Source: Limnobacter sp. MED105 (GTDB taxonomy: Bacteria > Pseudomonadota > Gammaproteobacteria > Burkholderiales > Burkholderiaceae_B). From it: a stretch of DNA of 64,000 nt. Position 1 is the first letter of the stretch. Each line of letters opens with the position of its first letter. Position numbers and translations under genes: made by a program. The notes under the pieces are model-generated. The model ran no database searches. It was not told the origin of the DNA and saw nothing but the letters and a program-made list of their open reading frames with translations. Positions 35,685-45,056 of the stretch are shown here, piece by piece. The stretch covers positions 62,001 through 126,000 of the forward strand of contig NZ_ABCT01000002.1 in assembly GCF_000170915.1 (NCBI RefSeq). Reading direction: 5' to 3'.

Positions 35685-36635
35685 TTATCTCCCGTTGCTC
35701 GACAATTTGGCCAGCAACAACTTCGAGGCCACCAAAACGAAGAATGTGATCACAAACAACACCAAGCCCAACTCCATCAAGGCCGAGGTGTGCAGACCAG
35801 CGTCGGCTTCCGCAAATTCGTTCGCCAGTGCGGAGGTAATGCTGTTACCGGGAGAGAACAGCGAAATGTCATTCAGGTAGTTGGTATTACCAATCACGAA
35901 GGTCACCGCCATGGTTTCGCCCAAGGCGCGGCCAAGGCCCAGCATAATGCCGCCGATCACACCCACTTTGGTGTGCGGCAATACAATTTTCCACACCACT
36001 TCCCAAGTGGTACAACCCATGCCATAACCAGCCTCTTTCAGCATCACTGGGGTTACTTCAAACACATCGCGCATCACGGCTGCAATGTAGGGAATGATCA
36101 TGATGGCCAGCACAACACCGGCGGTCAGCAGACCAATACCAATGGGCGGGCCGGAAAATAAGGCGCCGATCACCGGGATTTCGCCGACTGTCGCATTCAA
36201 GGGCGCTTGCACGTATTTGGCGAAAATTGGCGCAAACACCAACAAACCCCACATGCCATACACGATTGACGGCACTGCCGCCAACAGCTCGATCGCGGTG
36301 CCCAGCGGGCGGCGCAGCCAAACCGGGGACAATTCTGTGAGGAACAGCGCAATACCGAAGCTGATTGGCACAGCGATGATCAGGGCGATAAATGAGGTGA
36401 CCAAAGTGCCGTAAATCGGCACCAGTGCGCCGTATTCGTCGATGGGGGGATCCCAGTTCGCGGTGAACAGGAAATCAAAACCAAAGGCGGTGATGGTAGG
36501 CCACGAGGCATACACAAGAGAGGCAATGATTCCACCCAGCATCAGCAAGGTGAAAACAGATGCGCCGCTGGTCAACAAGCCGAATATGGCGTCGCCCCGT
36601 TTGGTCGGGACCTTGATCGTCGAGGTGTCAGACAT
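35685..36635 (-). CDS. pstC: Phosphate ABC transporter permease PstC
   Basis: 316 residues with about six membrane helices. Family blocks are [20 protein letters not shown] and the EAA loop [21 protein letters not shown], followed by [18 protein letters not shown]. PstC pairs with PstA in the inner membrane. It opens the pst operon, and PhoB-box-like tandem repeats lie about 60 bases upstream. The gene order C-A-B with pstS last differs from the common S-C-A-B order. Confidence 0.95.
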   Translation of the reverse strand: MSDTSTIKVPTKRGDAIFGLLTSGASVFTLLMLGGIIASLVYASWPTITAFGFDFLFTANWDPPIDEYGALVPIYGTLVTSFIALIIAVPISFGIALFLTELSPVWLRRPLGTAIELLAAVPSIVYGMWGLLVFAPIFAKYVQAPLNATVGEIPVIGALFSGPPIGIGLLTAGVVLAIMIIPYIAAVMRDVFEVTPVMLKEAGYGMGCTTWEVVWKIVLPHTKVGVIGGIMLGLGRALGETMAVTFVIGNTNYLNDISLFSPGNSITSALANEFAEADAGLHTSALMELGLVLFVITFFVLVASKLLLAKLSSNGR

Positions 36636-36696
36636 ATTGGTAAATAGTTAATCCAGCAGAAAGTTTCACGCAGACCTGCAAGGGTATCCAAGAATT

Positions 36697-36725
36697 ATGA
36701 CAAAAAAATGACAAAAATTTGACGT
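36697..36725 (-). promoter_or_regulatory. Tandem Pho box before pstC
   Basis: On the minus strand TTGTCAT occurs twice exactly 11 bases apart (plus-strand ATGACAA at 36697-36703 and 36708-36714), with a third weaker half-site one period further (36719-36725). An 11-base repeat of TGTCA is the hallmark of PhoB binding. It lies about 60 bases before the pstC start. Confidence 0.8.
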
Positions 36726-36769
36726 ACCCGTGAAATCGAATATCACGGCACGGAAACGTGGCTAAAAGC

Positions 36770-38752
36770 TTACGCCGGCTTGCGCTTCATGAAAGTAATT
36801 GGCACCACCGACGGGGGTGGGCTGTTGAAAATATCTTTGCGCATTTTACCCATGATGTGCATTTCGCAGGGTTTGCAATCGAATTTCAGGGTGTACTTTT
36901 GATCACCATTGACCAAGACCATGGGCTCAGCCTTCACCTGCCCCTGAACGCCTTTTACACCTTTAGCCTGTTTTGGGCACAAATTAAAAGAAAATCGCAG
37001 ACAATGCTTGGTGATCATGACAGGAACCTCACCAGCTTCCTCATGAGCCTCATACGCGGCGGCAATCATCTGCACACCATGTTTTTTGTAAAATTCACGC
37101 GCTTTGTCGTTGTAAACATTGGCCAGAAAGCTCAGCGACTTTTCCGGGTAGTCCACATAAGGCTGCACTGGCTCTTTGCGAGCCGGGCGTTGCCAGGCAG
37201 CCACGCGGGCTGCATTCAAAGCCTCAATTGCTTCTCTGCGCATGCCATTCAAGGCACTGGCAGGCACAAACCAGGGCTGGCTTAGGTGTACGTTCAGCCC
37301 CAAAGCGGAATAATCAGTGCCGCCCAACTTGGCCAAGTGGGTTTTAATGCTTTCAACTGCCGTGTCGGCCTGCTTGGCCATTTCCAGATTCATTTCAAGC
37401 TGCGTGGTGGTGGCAATGCCATCTTCATCGGTCAGGCTCAGTTGCAAGCCCTTCAACACATTGCCTTCCATCCACTCGGTCAGCGTTAGCCACAAGCCAA
37501 TTCGGCGTTCGGCACTTTCCTTGGTCAGCGCCATGTCCCAGGCGTGGTCGCGGTTGCGGTGCATGGGCAAGCCCGCTTTCAGGCCACCATAACTGTTGAT
37601 TGGGTCTTTGGGAAACACGCGGTACACCGCTTGTCCTTCTCCCTTGCTGTGCAACTTCTCGGCGCGGTTCACATGCAAACCCACCACTTCACGCTTGCGC
37701 ATGAAGTTCAAGCCATCGCCGTTGTTCAGTTCATCGCTGGTTTGTATGTCAATGCTTTTGTCATTCACAGCCACCACGTGGCCAATGGGTTGGCCAATGA
37801 ACTTAGGTGAATCAAATGCACCAATGTCAATTTTCCGGCCGCTGGCAAAGTAATCGGTTGAGCCACGGTGAAAGTTGCGGTCGGGGTCGGGCCTGAAATA
37901 ATGGCGGGTGTTGCCGCTGGAAGCGCGGGTGAACTCACCACGCTGCTCCATGATCTCGTCCAGCAAAATACGGTAGTGGGCCGTGATGTTTTTCACATAG
38001 GCCATGTCTTTGTAGCGGCCTTCAATCTTGAAAGAACGCACACCCGCGTCAATCAAATGTTCCAGGTTGCCACTTTGGTTGTTGTCCTTCATCGACAGCA
38101 AATGCTTGTCAAAGGCCACCACAGCGCCACTTTGGTCAGTCAAGGTGTAAGGCAGGCGGCAAGCCTGCGAACAATCGCCACGGTTGGCACTGCGACCTGT
38201 TTCAGCATGGCTGATATAACACTGCCCCGAAAACGCCACGCACAACGCACCGTGAATGAAGTACTCAATGGTGGCGCTGTCGCCCACCGCCGCATGCACT
38301 GCCGTAATTTCGTCAACAGTCAATTCACGCGCAAGCACCAACTGCGAAAAGCCGCTGTCTGCCAAGAACTTCGCTTTCTCAACGGTGCGAATGTCACACT
38401 GCGTGCTGGCATGCAGTTGAATGGGTGGCAAATCCATTTCAAGCAAACCCATGTCCTGAATAATCAGCGCGTCCACGCCTGCGTCATACAACTGCCACAC
38501 CAGCTTGCGGGCTTCTTCCAGCTCGGCATCGTGAAGAATGGTGTTAATGGTCGTAAAAATACGCGCGTGGTAACGGTGGGCAAATTCCACCAGCTTCGCA
38601 ATATCGGCCACCGAATTGGCCGCATTGGCCCGTGCACCAAACACCGGCCCGCCCAGATAAACCGCGTCTGCACCGTGCAGAATCGCCTGGCGACCAATTT
38701 CAACGTCGCGTGCGGGGGCTAGCAATTCCAACTCGTGTGGCAACAAACTCAT
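36770..38752 (-). CDS. rlhA: Peptidase U32 family protein, RlhA/YdcP-type 23S rRNA hydroxylase
   Basis: 660 residues, matching E. coli RlhA (about 650), which hydroxylates C2501 of 23S rRNA. The N-terminus ELLAPARDVEIGRQAILHGADAVYLGG without the break is the U32 opening; only the shorter core ELLAPARD is needed to recognise it. Cysteines likely to bind an iron-sulfur cluster lie in NRGDCSQACRLPY and in the C-terminal FDCKPCEMH; EYFIHGALCVAFSGQCY is the central U32 motif. The C-terminal collagenase-like extension is present, which sets it apart from the short UbiU/UbiV and TrhP members. It stands alone, between the divergent msrA and the pst promoter. Confidence 0.85.
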   Translation of the reverse strand: MSLLPHELELLAPARDVEIGRQAILHGADAVYLGGPVFGARANAANSVADIAKLVEFAHRYHARIFTTINTILHDAELEEARKLVWQLYDAGVDALIIQDMGLLEMDLPPIQLHASTQCDIRTVEKAKFLADSGFSQLVLARELTVDEITAVHAAVGDSATIEYFIHGALCVAFSGQCYISHAETGRSANRGDCSQACRLPYTLTDQSGAVVAFDKHLLSMKDNNQSGNLEHLIDAGVRSFKIEGRYKDMAYVKNITAHYRILLDEIMEQRGEFTRASSGNTRHYFRPDPDRNFHRGSTDYFASGRKIDIGAFDSPKFIGQPIGHVVAVNDKSIDIQTSDELNNGDGLNFMRKREVVGLHVNRAEKLHSKGEGQAVYRVFPKDPINSYGGLKAGLPMHRNRDHAWDMALTKESAERRIGLWLTLTEWMEGNVLKGLQLSLTDEDGIATTTQLEMNLEMAKQADTAVESIKTHLAKLGGTDYSALGLNVHLSQPWFVPASALNGMRREAIEALNAARVAAWQRPARKEPVQPYVDYPEKSLSFLANVYNDKAREFYKKHGVQMIAAAYEAHEEAGEVPVMITKHCLRFSFNLCPKQAKGVKGVQGQVKAEPMVLVNGDQKYTLKFDCKPCEMHIMGKMRKDIFNSPPPSVVPITFMKRKPA

Positions 38753-38868
38753 GATTTCACTGATTTTTCTGGCAAAGGGTGAACATTATTTCAAAAAGCC
38801 AGTCTGATTGAAAGCAAAACCGTGGTTGGCACCACAATCAGTTTGAATGTTGCACAGGGAGTACTTGC

Positions 38869-39477
38869 ATGGCTTGGGTGGTTTGGTCGCGTAACACTGC
38901 AACTTTGTTGTTGGGGATTTCAGGCTTTTTACCCCAGGCACACGCCCAAAAACTGGAGCAGGCCATATTCGCAGGCGGCTGCTTTTGGTGCATGGAAGAA
39001 GTATTCGAGAAAATCAGAGGCGTGAAATCGGTTGAGTCGGGTTACACAGGCGGACGCACTTCCTCCCCCACCTACGAGCAGGTCAGCCAGGGCAACACTG
39101 GCCATGTAGAAGTGGTGCGGGTGCAATACGACCCTCAGCAAATCAGCTACGGCAACCTGTTGAAAGCCTTTTGGACCAATATTGACCCCACCGTTGAAAA
39201 CCGGCAATTTTGCGATGTAGGCGAACAATACCGGTCGGCCATTTTTTACCTGAATGAGCAGCAGCACCGTGAGGCCAAACAAAGCAAAGAACAACTGTTG
39301 GGCACCGGAAAATTCAAAACCGTTTACACCACGGTTGAGGCCGCCCACACCTTCTACGTGGCCGAAGAATATCACCAAGATTTTTACCGCAAAAACCCCT
39401 TGCGGTATCGGTATTACAAAACCACCTGTGGCCGCGAAAACCGCTTGAACGAGGTATGGGGCTATACACCCAAATAA
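38869..39477 (+). CDS. msrA: Peptide-methionine (S)-S-oxide reductase MsrA, exported
   Basis: 202 residues; GGGAG is about 9 bases before the ATG. A signal peptide (to PQAHA|Q) precedes the MsrA fold, so the enzyme should work in the periplasm. The catalytic Cys is in FAGGCFWCMEEVF, followed by the family blocks VESGYTGG, GHVEVV and FWTNIDPT, and a C-terminal YYKTTCGRE with a possible resolving Cys. It repairs methionine sulfoxide in exported proteins. No MsrB or membrane electron donor (MsrPQ) is adjacent, so its reductant is unknown. Confidence 0.92.
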   Translation: MAWVVWSRNTATLLLGISGFLPQAHAQKLEQAIFAGGCFWCMEEVFEKIRGVKSVESGYTGGRTSSPTYEQVSQGNTGHVEVVRVQYDPQQISYGNLLKAFWTNIDPTVENRQFCDVGEQYRSAIFYLNEQQHREAKQSKEQLLGTGKFKTVYTTVEAAHTFYVAEEYHQDFYRKNPLRYRYYKTTCGRENRLNEVWGYTPK

Positions 39478-39556
39478 CAACACCTAGAACAGCAATTCCA
39501 TTAAAAACAGTCACATCCGGCTACACTTCACCCCAAATTCACTCTAAGCGACCGTG

Positions 39557-41512
39557 ATGAAGCGTCAAGCACGCCTGTTGGCAACCCTCGCATTGGCTGT
39601 ATTCACCGTGTGCACAGCCCCCAGCGCGTGGGCCAATAACCTGGAGAAAGTTCAGGACTGGCGTATTGCGCTTCCCAACACCTGGCAGCCCACTGAACAG
39701 GCTTTGGTGCAGGTGCGCAACAGCCGGTTGGCTTTGGCCAACAACATCCAGTTTGATATTCAAACCTTACACGGCACAGTTGCTGCCACACAGCCCAACA
39801 CCCCTGTTTCACTCGAAAACCTGGCGGCCTACCAAGTGAACGTAGAACATGCACAACTTCGAATTGCCGACAACGTGTTGCAGGCACTTGTGCAAGCCGA
39901 GCTTGAGGCCAGCGAAGCACCGTTGAGAATCAAGCAAGTCACTACGCAAACCGACGGCATACTGATTACCGGCGACATCAAAAGGTTGGGCCTGTGGATT
40001 CCATTCACCATGGAAGGCACACCCACCGTGGCCAATGCAGGGGAAATTACCCTCACCCCGCGCACCCTGAAAGTGGCTGGTGTTCCCCTGTACAAAGCCT
40101 TGTTGGCCACTAATATTCAGCTGCAATCGCTGATCGACATGAAGTCCAAAGCTGTAGCTTTGCAAGGCCAAGCCATGGTGCTTCGGCTTGATCAAGTGGT
40201 GCCCGCCCCCAAACTTTCTTTTGAACTGAACGACGTGCAGTTGGGGCAAGGTGAAGTGATTGTTTTGTTGGGCAAGGCCAACCAAGCACCCCTCTTTTTT
40301 TGCAAAGCCGATTGCCCAGTCAATTTTGTGTACACCCACGGTGGTGAATTGCGTGCCGCAGGCATGGTGCTGGCGGGCCAACCCACTTTGGTCACCGGAA
40401 TCAGCAATGGCAGTTTGCCCATTGCCCTGCACGATTTAAACAGCCTGATCAACACCAGCACCGTTCAGCTTCGCACCGACGGCGCCCTGTGGATCAGCGC
40501 TCAGGAAGGTTTGCTGAACCCAGCTGAAATGGCTTTGCTCAACACAGGCGAAGCTGCAATTGCCCAGCTTGAAGCAATGAACACCAGGCAAGAGGCCGTA
40601 ACCCTGGCTGTACACCATGCCACGCTGTTGTCGAGGGAAGGGATCGAGCTGCGCGTTGAAAAGCTGTTGGCCAGCACCGATTCAACAGACCTTGGCCAAC
40701 TACCCACAGCTGCACAAACCGTGCATGTGGGGGAAATTTCACTGGGCGAAACAGCATTGAACACGCTGATGAACAAAGCCTTGTTCAACTTCGAAGGCAG
40801 CCCGATTCGCAAAGTCAACACCACCATTGGCGAGCCTCACTTGCAGCTTTCCCTGCAGGTAAAGCCTGAAATTTTTGGCATTCCATTGTTCTGGTTGCCT
40901 GCCAAACTCAGCGGCCCACTGCTTATTTCCAACGACCAGCAGCACCTTGAATTCACGCCCGTAGAAGTGCGCATGTTTGGTGTATCGGTAATGCCGCTGA
41001 TTGATTACGCAGGTTTGAAACTTGGCAGCTTTATAAAAATTGATGAAGCCGCTGTAAAGCTACAAGGGAACACCATACGGATTGCCCTGGGCAGCGCACT
41101 ACCCCCACTGCAATTAAGCACCGAGTTGCGCGCCATTAAAACCGTACTGCGTTCGCCACTGGGGCCTTACGTACAAGTGCATGTGGGCACATTGCCTACC
41201 GATAAAATTGGCGAAATTTACAACACCATGGAAATGCTGCCACTGGGCCTGTGGATGAAAACACCAGAATTCACGGCCTTGGGCATGCGCACTGGGCCCA
41301 CGCTGGGCCATGTTTACAATGACCCCCGCAAAGAAAGGCTGGTCATCGACCTGGCCCAATACCCCGACTTGCTGGCCAATGCCACCCTGCGACTGCCCAA
41401 AACTGAACGGGTGTGGGTTAGCATGCCCAGCCCGGGCAACGGGTCACAGTACCCAATACAAGGCCATCGGCACGAAGATCAGACTCATCAGGTTCCCCAT
41501 CATCACCAGTGA
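39557..41512 (+). CDS. Unrecognised large periplasmic protein with repeated domains
   Basis: 651 residues from the ATG at 39557; a GTG one codon earlier is less likely. A clear signal peptide ends at PSAWA|NN. The rest has no membrane helix and looks beta-rich, with at least two related segments: RLGLWIPFTMEGTP followed by ITLTPRTLKVAGVPL (about residues 143-175), and IFGIPLFWLPAKLSGPLLIS followed by HLEFTPVEVRMFGVSVM (about 435-478). The LxxTPxxxxxxGV[PS]x pattern suggests tubular lipid-binding-type or LmeA-like domains, but this is only a resemblance. Two Cys (CKADC) lie near 252-256. The C-terminus is His-rich and overlaps the AEC gene on the other strand. I do not assign a function. Confidence 0.7.
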   Translation: MKRQARLLATLALAVFTVCTAPSAWANNLEKVQDWRIALPNTWQPTEQALVQVRNSRLALANNIQFDIQTLHGTVAATQPNTPVSLENLAAYQVNVEHAQLRIADNVLQALVQAELEASEAPLRIKQVTTQTDGILITGDIKRLGLWIPFTMEGTPTVANAGEITLTPRTLKVAGVPLYKALLATNIQLQSLIDMKSKAVALQGQAMVLRLDQVVPAPKLSFELNDVQLGQGEVIVLLGKANQAPLFFCKADCPVNFVYTHGGELRAAGMVLAGQPTLVTGISNGSLPIALHDLNSLINTSTVQLRTDGALWISAQEGLLNPAEMALLNTGEAAIAQLEAMNTRQEAVTLAVHHATLLSREGIELRVEKLLASTDSTDLGQLPTAAQTVHVGEISLGETALNTLMNKALFNFEGSPIRKVNTTIGEPHLQLSLQVKPEIFGIPLFWLPAKLSGPLLISNDQQHLEFTPVEVRMFGVSVMPLIDYAGLKLGSFIKIDEAAVKLQGNTIRIALGSALPPLQLSTELRAIKTVLRSPLGPYVQVHVGTLPTDKIGEIYNTMEMLPLGLWMKTPEFTALGMRTGPTLGHVYNDPRKERLVIDLAQYPDLLANATLRLPKTERVWVSMPSPGNGSQYPIQGHRHEDQTHQVPHHHQ

Positions 41513-42316
41513 AGCCACTCGCTGGGGCTGAAGGCCGTATTTTTCAGCAAACACAAAACTGAGCACCGCCGGCGGCAGGGCACCGAACACAATCAGCATC
41601 GCCGTGTGTTCGGGGCTTAGGGGCAGCAGCCACACGCACAGCGCCGCGAATATAAGGCCAGTCAAAGGGCACAGTACGCCACCAATCACACCCAGCTTCA
41701 CATCCGAAAAGTCGGCTTGGGTTAAGCGAACCCCCAACGAAAACAACAGCAATGGAATGGACACATCGCCCACCATATCGATCGCAAAATACAGGGGCGC
41801 CCACACTTCAATTTTCAGTACGCTGACCAGCAAGCCTGCAATCGACGCAGCGATTACAGGCTCTTTCCACAACATTAAAATGCGGGCGTTGGGGCTCATC
41901 ATCCAGGTGCCCAGCGAATAGTGCAGCGTATTGCCTACCAAAAACAGCATCACCGCAGCGGGCAAGGCTTCCTCGCCAAAAGCGAGAATGGCCAGCGGCA
42001 AACCCATGTTGCCGGAGTTGTTGAACATCATGGGGGGCACGAAAATTCGGCTTTCAATGCCCAACAAACGGCCAATAGGCCAGGCCAGCAAACCCGAGCC
42101 CAACACCACAATGGCGCCGCCCACGGCCAGCAGCCAATACGACTCAATTTCAAACGACTTACTGGCCAATGCCGAGAACACCAGCGCCGGCACAAAAATT
42201 TCCATGTTCAGCTGATTGGCAAACTTCATGTCGGGGTTTTTCACCCGCCCGTACCAATACCCAAGGGCCACTACCGCAAACACTGGAAAAATAACCGCAA
42301 CAATGCGCAAGAACAT
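41444..42316 (-). CDS. AEC family transporter (auxin efflux carrier type)
   Basis: 290 residues with about eight to ten hydrophobic helices. MFNNSGNMGLPLA is the broken-helix motif of the AEC family, repeated in spirit near the C-terminus by FGALPPAVLSFVFAEKYG. Bacterial members carry malate or related organic anions and amino acids; the substrate is unknown here. The last 69 bases overlap the convergent periplasmic protein gene. The LysR-type regulator lies just upstream on the same strand (51 bases), so the two may be one unit. Confidence 0.9.
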   Translation of the reverse strand: MFLRIVAVIFPVFAVVALGYWYGRVKNPDMKFANQLNMEIFVPALVFSALASKSFEIESYWLLAVGGAIVVLGSGLLAWPIGRLLGIESRIFVPPMMFNNSGNMGLPLAILAFGEEALPAAVMLFLVGNTLHYSLGTWMMSPNARILMLWKEPVIAASIAGLLVSVLKIEVWAPLYFAIDMVGDVSIPLLLFSLGVRLTQADFSDVKLGVIGGVLCPLTGLIFAALCVWLLPLSPEHTAMLIVFGALPPAVLSFVFAEKYGLQPQRVASLVMMGNLMSLIFVPMALYWVL

Positions 42317-42367
42317 AGAAAACCGTACGGGTAAGTGACAGGGAAGGTCGCAGTGTACTGCAAGCGA

Positions 42368-43279
42368 TTAATCGAGGCGATTCGGGTTTGTATTGGTGCC
42401 TTGGCCAAACAGCAGCTTCAAGGCCGGGTGGCTCAAGTTGCGCGGGTGTGTAAATGCAAAAAAATCTTCAACCACGCCTTGTGCATCGCCCATGTGCACC
42501 ACAGTGTGGTCGCGCACCACGTCTTCGATCAGCATGGCGGGCACTGCAAACAAACCCAAACCCGCCCGGCCAAAAGTTTCCAGCAAGGCCAGGTCGTCAA
42601 ATTCACCCACCACCGTTACTTCAACACCCACGCTTTCAAGCCAGTGTTCCAGCTTCAGCCGCAACACGTTGTTGCGCGATGGCATCAGGAAAGGTGCGTG
42701 TTGCAGGCTGTGCGGAAAGTTCTTCTCGTACTTTTGTTTCAAGTTGGGGCTCGCAAAAATTCGCACCGGATAGGTTAGAAGTTTGGCCACCTGCAGGTGT
42801 GCCGTACCCTGGCCACCGGGGCGCTCGGCCAACACCACGTCGACGCTGTGTTGTACCAGCTCAGAACAAAGCGCCTCGAACCTGCCCTCGTGGCACACCA
42901 GCCGCACAGGCCGCTGCATGCCTAAAATTGGCTCAATCATGTGAAACGACACTGTTTTGGGCAGCGCATCGGCAATGCCCACCGACAAGCGCAAGGTGTA
43001 ATCCAGTTGTTCATCGCCCAGGCTTTCGGCCATTTGCTCGCCGAGCTGAAAAATTTGGTCGGCATAGCGAAGGGCAATTCGCCCGGCCTCGGTCAACCCC
43101 AAACCCCGCCCCACCGGCTGAAACAAAGCCCGCCCCAAGGTTTGTTCCAACTGGGTAATTTGGCTGGAAAGCGTTTGCGCGCGCAGCCCAAGCCGTTCGG
43201 CAGCCGCGGTCAGGCTGCCCGTGTTGGCCACCATCCAGAAATAGCGCAGGTGGTGAAAGTTCAAGTCGGTAAGTTTCAT
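42368..43279 (-). CDS. nhaR: NhaR-like LysR family transcriptional regulator
   Basis: 303 residues. The N-terminus LNFHHLRYFWMVANTGSL and the helix-turn-helix region AAERLGLRAQTLSSQI follow NhaR, whose first residues YNHLYYFW are distinctive among LysR regulators. The C-terminal ligand domain carries RPVRLVCHEGRFEAL and DVVLAERP, also NhaR-like. In E. coli NhaR senses sodium and activates nhaA and the pga exopolysaccharide genes. No antiporter is adjacent here; the neighbour is an AEC transporter. The short region before the gene is shared with the HPF promoter. Confidence 0.85.
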   Translation of the reverse strand: MKLTDLNFHHLRYFWMVANTGSLTAAAERLGLRAQTLSSQITQLEQTLGRALFQPVGRGLGLTEAGRIALRYADQIFQLGEQMAESLGDEQLDYTLRLSVGIADALPKTVSFHMIEPILGMQRPVRLVCHEGRFEALCSELVQHSVDVVLAERPGGQGTAHLQVAKLLTYPVRIFASPNLKQKYEKNFPHSLQHAPFLMPSRNNVLRLKLEHWLESVGVEVTVVGEFDDLALLETFGRAGLGLFAVPAMLIEDVVRDHTVVHMGDAQGVVEDFFAFTHPRNLSHPALKLLFGQGTNTNPNRLD

Positions 43280-43386
43280 TAACCCTTCGATTTATTCGAA
43301 TATTTACTAAGCAATTGTTCCATTTATTCTTACATTGAACCGGCGTACACTTCAACTGTCTATTTCCCCGAAAGGAGGACGCACCC

Positions 43387-43671
43387 ATGAAAACTGAAAT
43401 TGTGGCTCGGCATCCCGAGATCGATGAAACCCTGCGCAGGTACGTACTACGCCGTGTGCGCTCGGCCATCAATCGACTTTCGACCCAGATTAAAAACATC
43501 ACCGTGAAGCTGGACCGGCATTCTGCACAGCAGGCCGACCAGCGCAACTGTGTGATTGAAATTCGTATCGATGGGCAAGAAGCCCCATTGATCGTAGACA
43601 GCGCCGGGCCGCATTGGCTTAGCGCAATTGACAAAGCGGTTGAATCAGCAGCACGTGCTGTTCGCCGCTAA
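43387..43671 (+). CDS. hpf: Short ribosome hibernation factor, HPF/RaiA family
   Basis: 94 residues with a near-perfect ribosome site (AAAGGAGG at 43371-43378). A single beta-alpha-beta-beta-beta-alpha domain is expected: [17 protein letters not shown], then the strand KNITVKLDR and the terminal helix [16 protein letters not shown]. It matches the short HPF/RaiA type that binds the 30S decoding site to silence ribosomes under stress, without the dimerising C-terminal domain of long HPF. It precedes htpX by 59 bases, and both would belong to a stress response. Confidence 0.78.
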   Translation: MKTEIVARHPEIDETLRRYVLRRVRSAINRLSTQIKNITVKLDRHSAQQADQRNCVIEIRIDGQEAPLIVDSAGPHWLSAIDKAVESAARAVRR

Positions 43672-43730
43672 CTGAAACACACCCTTCACCGGGTGGCCCC
43701 CTTGCAATTGTTGAAAGGACAACACGCATC

Positions 43731-44609
43731 ATGAAACGCATTGTTTTATTTTTAGCCACCAACGTCGCCATCATGGTGGTACTGGGCATAACCGTGCATG
43801 TGCTGGGCTTGAACCAGTTCATGGCAGGGGGTCAGCTTAACCTGACCATGCTGCTGGCATTCAGTGCTGTACTGGGCTTTGGTGGTTCATTCATCAGCCT
43901 GTTGATCAGCAAAAAAGTAGCCAAGTGGAGCACCGGCGCACAGGTTATTGAAACACCGCGCAACCCCACCGAGCAGTGGTTGGTTAGCACCGTGCAGCGC
44001 TTTGCCGACAAAGCCGGTATTGCCATGCCGGAAGTGGCCATTTACGAAGGTGCGCCCAACGCATTTGCCACCGGCCCCAGCAAAAGCAATTCACTGGTGG
44101 CGGTTAGCACCGGCTTGCTGCAAAGCATGAGCCGCGAAGAAGCCGAAGCCGTATTGGCGCACGAGGTGGCGCACATTGCCAACGGCGACATGGTTACGCT
44201 GACTCTGATTCAAGGCGTGGTGAACACCTTCGTGTTTTTCCTGGCCCGCGTGGTGGGCTTTATGGTGGATCAGTTTTTGCGCAAAGACGATTCCGAATCG
44301 AGCGGCACGGGCATGGGTTACTTCATCACCGTGATCGTGATGGAAATTACACTGGGTATTTTGGCTTCCATCATCGTGATGTACTTCTCGCGTCAGCGTG
44401 AATTCCGTGCCGACTCGGGTGCCGCATGGTTGATGGGCAACAAGCAACCCATGATTTCCGCCCTGAAGCGTTTGGGTGGCATGCAGGCTGGTGAACTGCC
44501 TTCGAACATGGCTGCATCCGGTATTTCAGGCAAGGGCGGCGTGATGGCTTTGTTCAGCAGCCACCCGCCCATTGAGCAGCGCATTGAAGCACTGGCACAG
44601 CAACGATAA
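43731..44609 (+). CDS. htpX: Membrane protease HtpX
   Basis: 292 residues. Two N-terminal membrane helices (about 5-25 and 38-58), the zinc-protease motif HEVAH (144-148) in [14 protein letters not shown], two further helices, and the third zinc-ligand Glu in [13 protein letters not shown] are in the expected places. [21 protein letters not shown] is split by nothing unusual and is typical of HtpX. The enzyme degrades misfolded inner-membrane proteins together with FtsH. It is followed by a bidirectional terminator shared with the toxin-antitoxin operon. Confidence 0.96.
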   Translation: MKRIVLFLATNVAIMVVLGITVHVLGLNQFMAGGQLNLTMLLAFSAVLGFGGSFISLLISKKVAKWSTGAQVIETPRNPTEQWLVSTVQRFADKAGIAMPEVAIYEGAPNAFATGPSKSNSLVAVSTGLLQSMSREEAEAVLAHEVAHIANGDMVTLTLIQGVVNTFVFFLARVVGFMVDQFLRKDDSESSGTGMGYFITVIVMEITLGILASIIVMYFSRQREFRADSGAAWLMGNKQPMISALKRLGGMQAGELPSNMAASGISGKGGVMALFSSHPPIEQRIEALAQQR

Positions 44610-44630
44610 ACCGGCGTTGTATTTGGTAGT

Positions 44631-44664
44631 AAAAAAACCCGCCGAAGTTTGGCGGGTTTTTTTT
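44631..44664. terminator. Bidirectional terminator
   Basis: AAAACCCGCC (44634-44643) pairs with GGCGGGTTTT (44651-44660); T-runs follow on both strands, so it ends htpX on the plus strand and the toxin-antitoxin transcript on the minus strand. Confidence 0.92.
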
Positions 44665-44708
44665 GAATAAGACACGAATGACTAAAATTTAAAAAGCTTT
44701 GGTGAGCG

Positions 44709-45056
44709 TCATTCAAATAGGATGGCCTCGATTCTGGCCAAGGCCTCGTCTACGATGTACTGCGGAACCGTTTCTTTAAGACGCACATTCCGCGATCGCC
44801 AGTCTAGTGATTTCAATTGATGGCAATGCACTGCGCCCTGAGTGTCGATGCCAGCACCCATCAAAGTGACGACCGTCCCGTAAGTCCGAGCGGCAGCAGC
44901 AGCCCCTTGAGAAATTGGGCAAATCATCGCCAAACCCTGCTGATTAAATACTTTTCCGCTTAGAACAAGGCCAAAATGTGGGCCTTTCATCTCTCGACCG
45001 GATGACGGATCGAAATCAAGGTGCACGATATCGCCGCGGTTTGGCATATACGCCAT
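44709..45056 (-). CDS. MazF/PemK-type mRNA interferase toxin
   Basis: 115 residues; GGAG lies about 8 bases before the ATG, which shares one base with the antitoxin stop (TAATG). The MazF fold shows PNRGDIVHLDFDPSSGREMKG, the signature opening RGDIVxxxxDP with GxE/K, then ICPISQG and the conserved strand HCHQLKSLDWRSR. It resembles ChpBK more than MazF of E. coli. Such toxins cleave mRNA at short sites when freed from the antitoxin. The catalytic Arg in the beta1-beta2 loop (GRE) and the Ser/Thr strand appear intact, so it is probably active. Confidence 0.88.
   Translation of the reverse strand: MAYMPNRGDIVHLDFDPSSGREMKGPHFGLVLSGKVFNQQGLAMICPISQGAAAAARTYGTVVTLMGAGIDTQGAVHCHQLKSLDWRSRNVRLKETVPQYIVDEALARIEAILFE

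Noticed and set aside
42454-43158. Plus-strand open frame of 234 codons opposite the NhaR-like gene
   Set aside because: Pro/Arg-rich translation typical of an antisense frame; the NhaR match on the other strand is strong.
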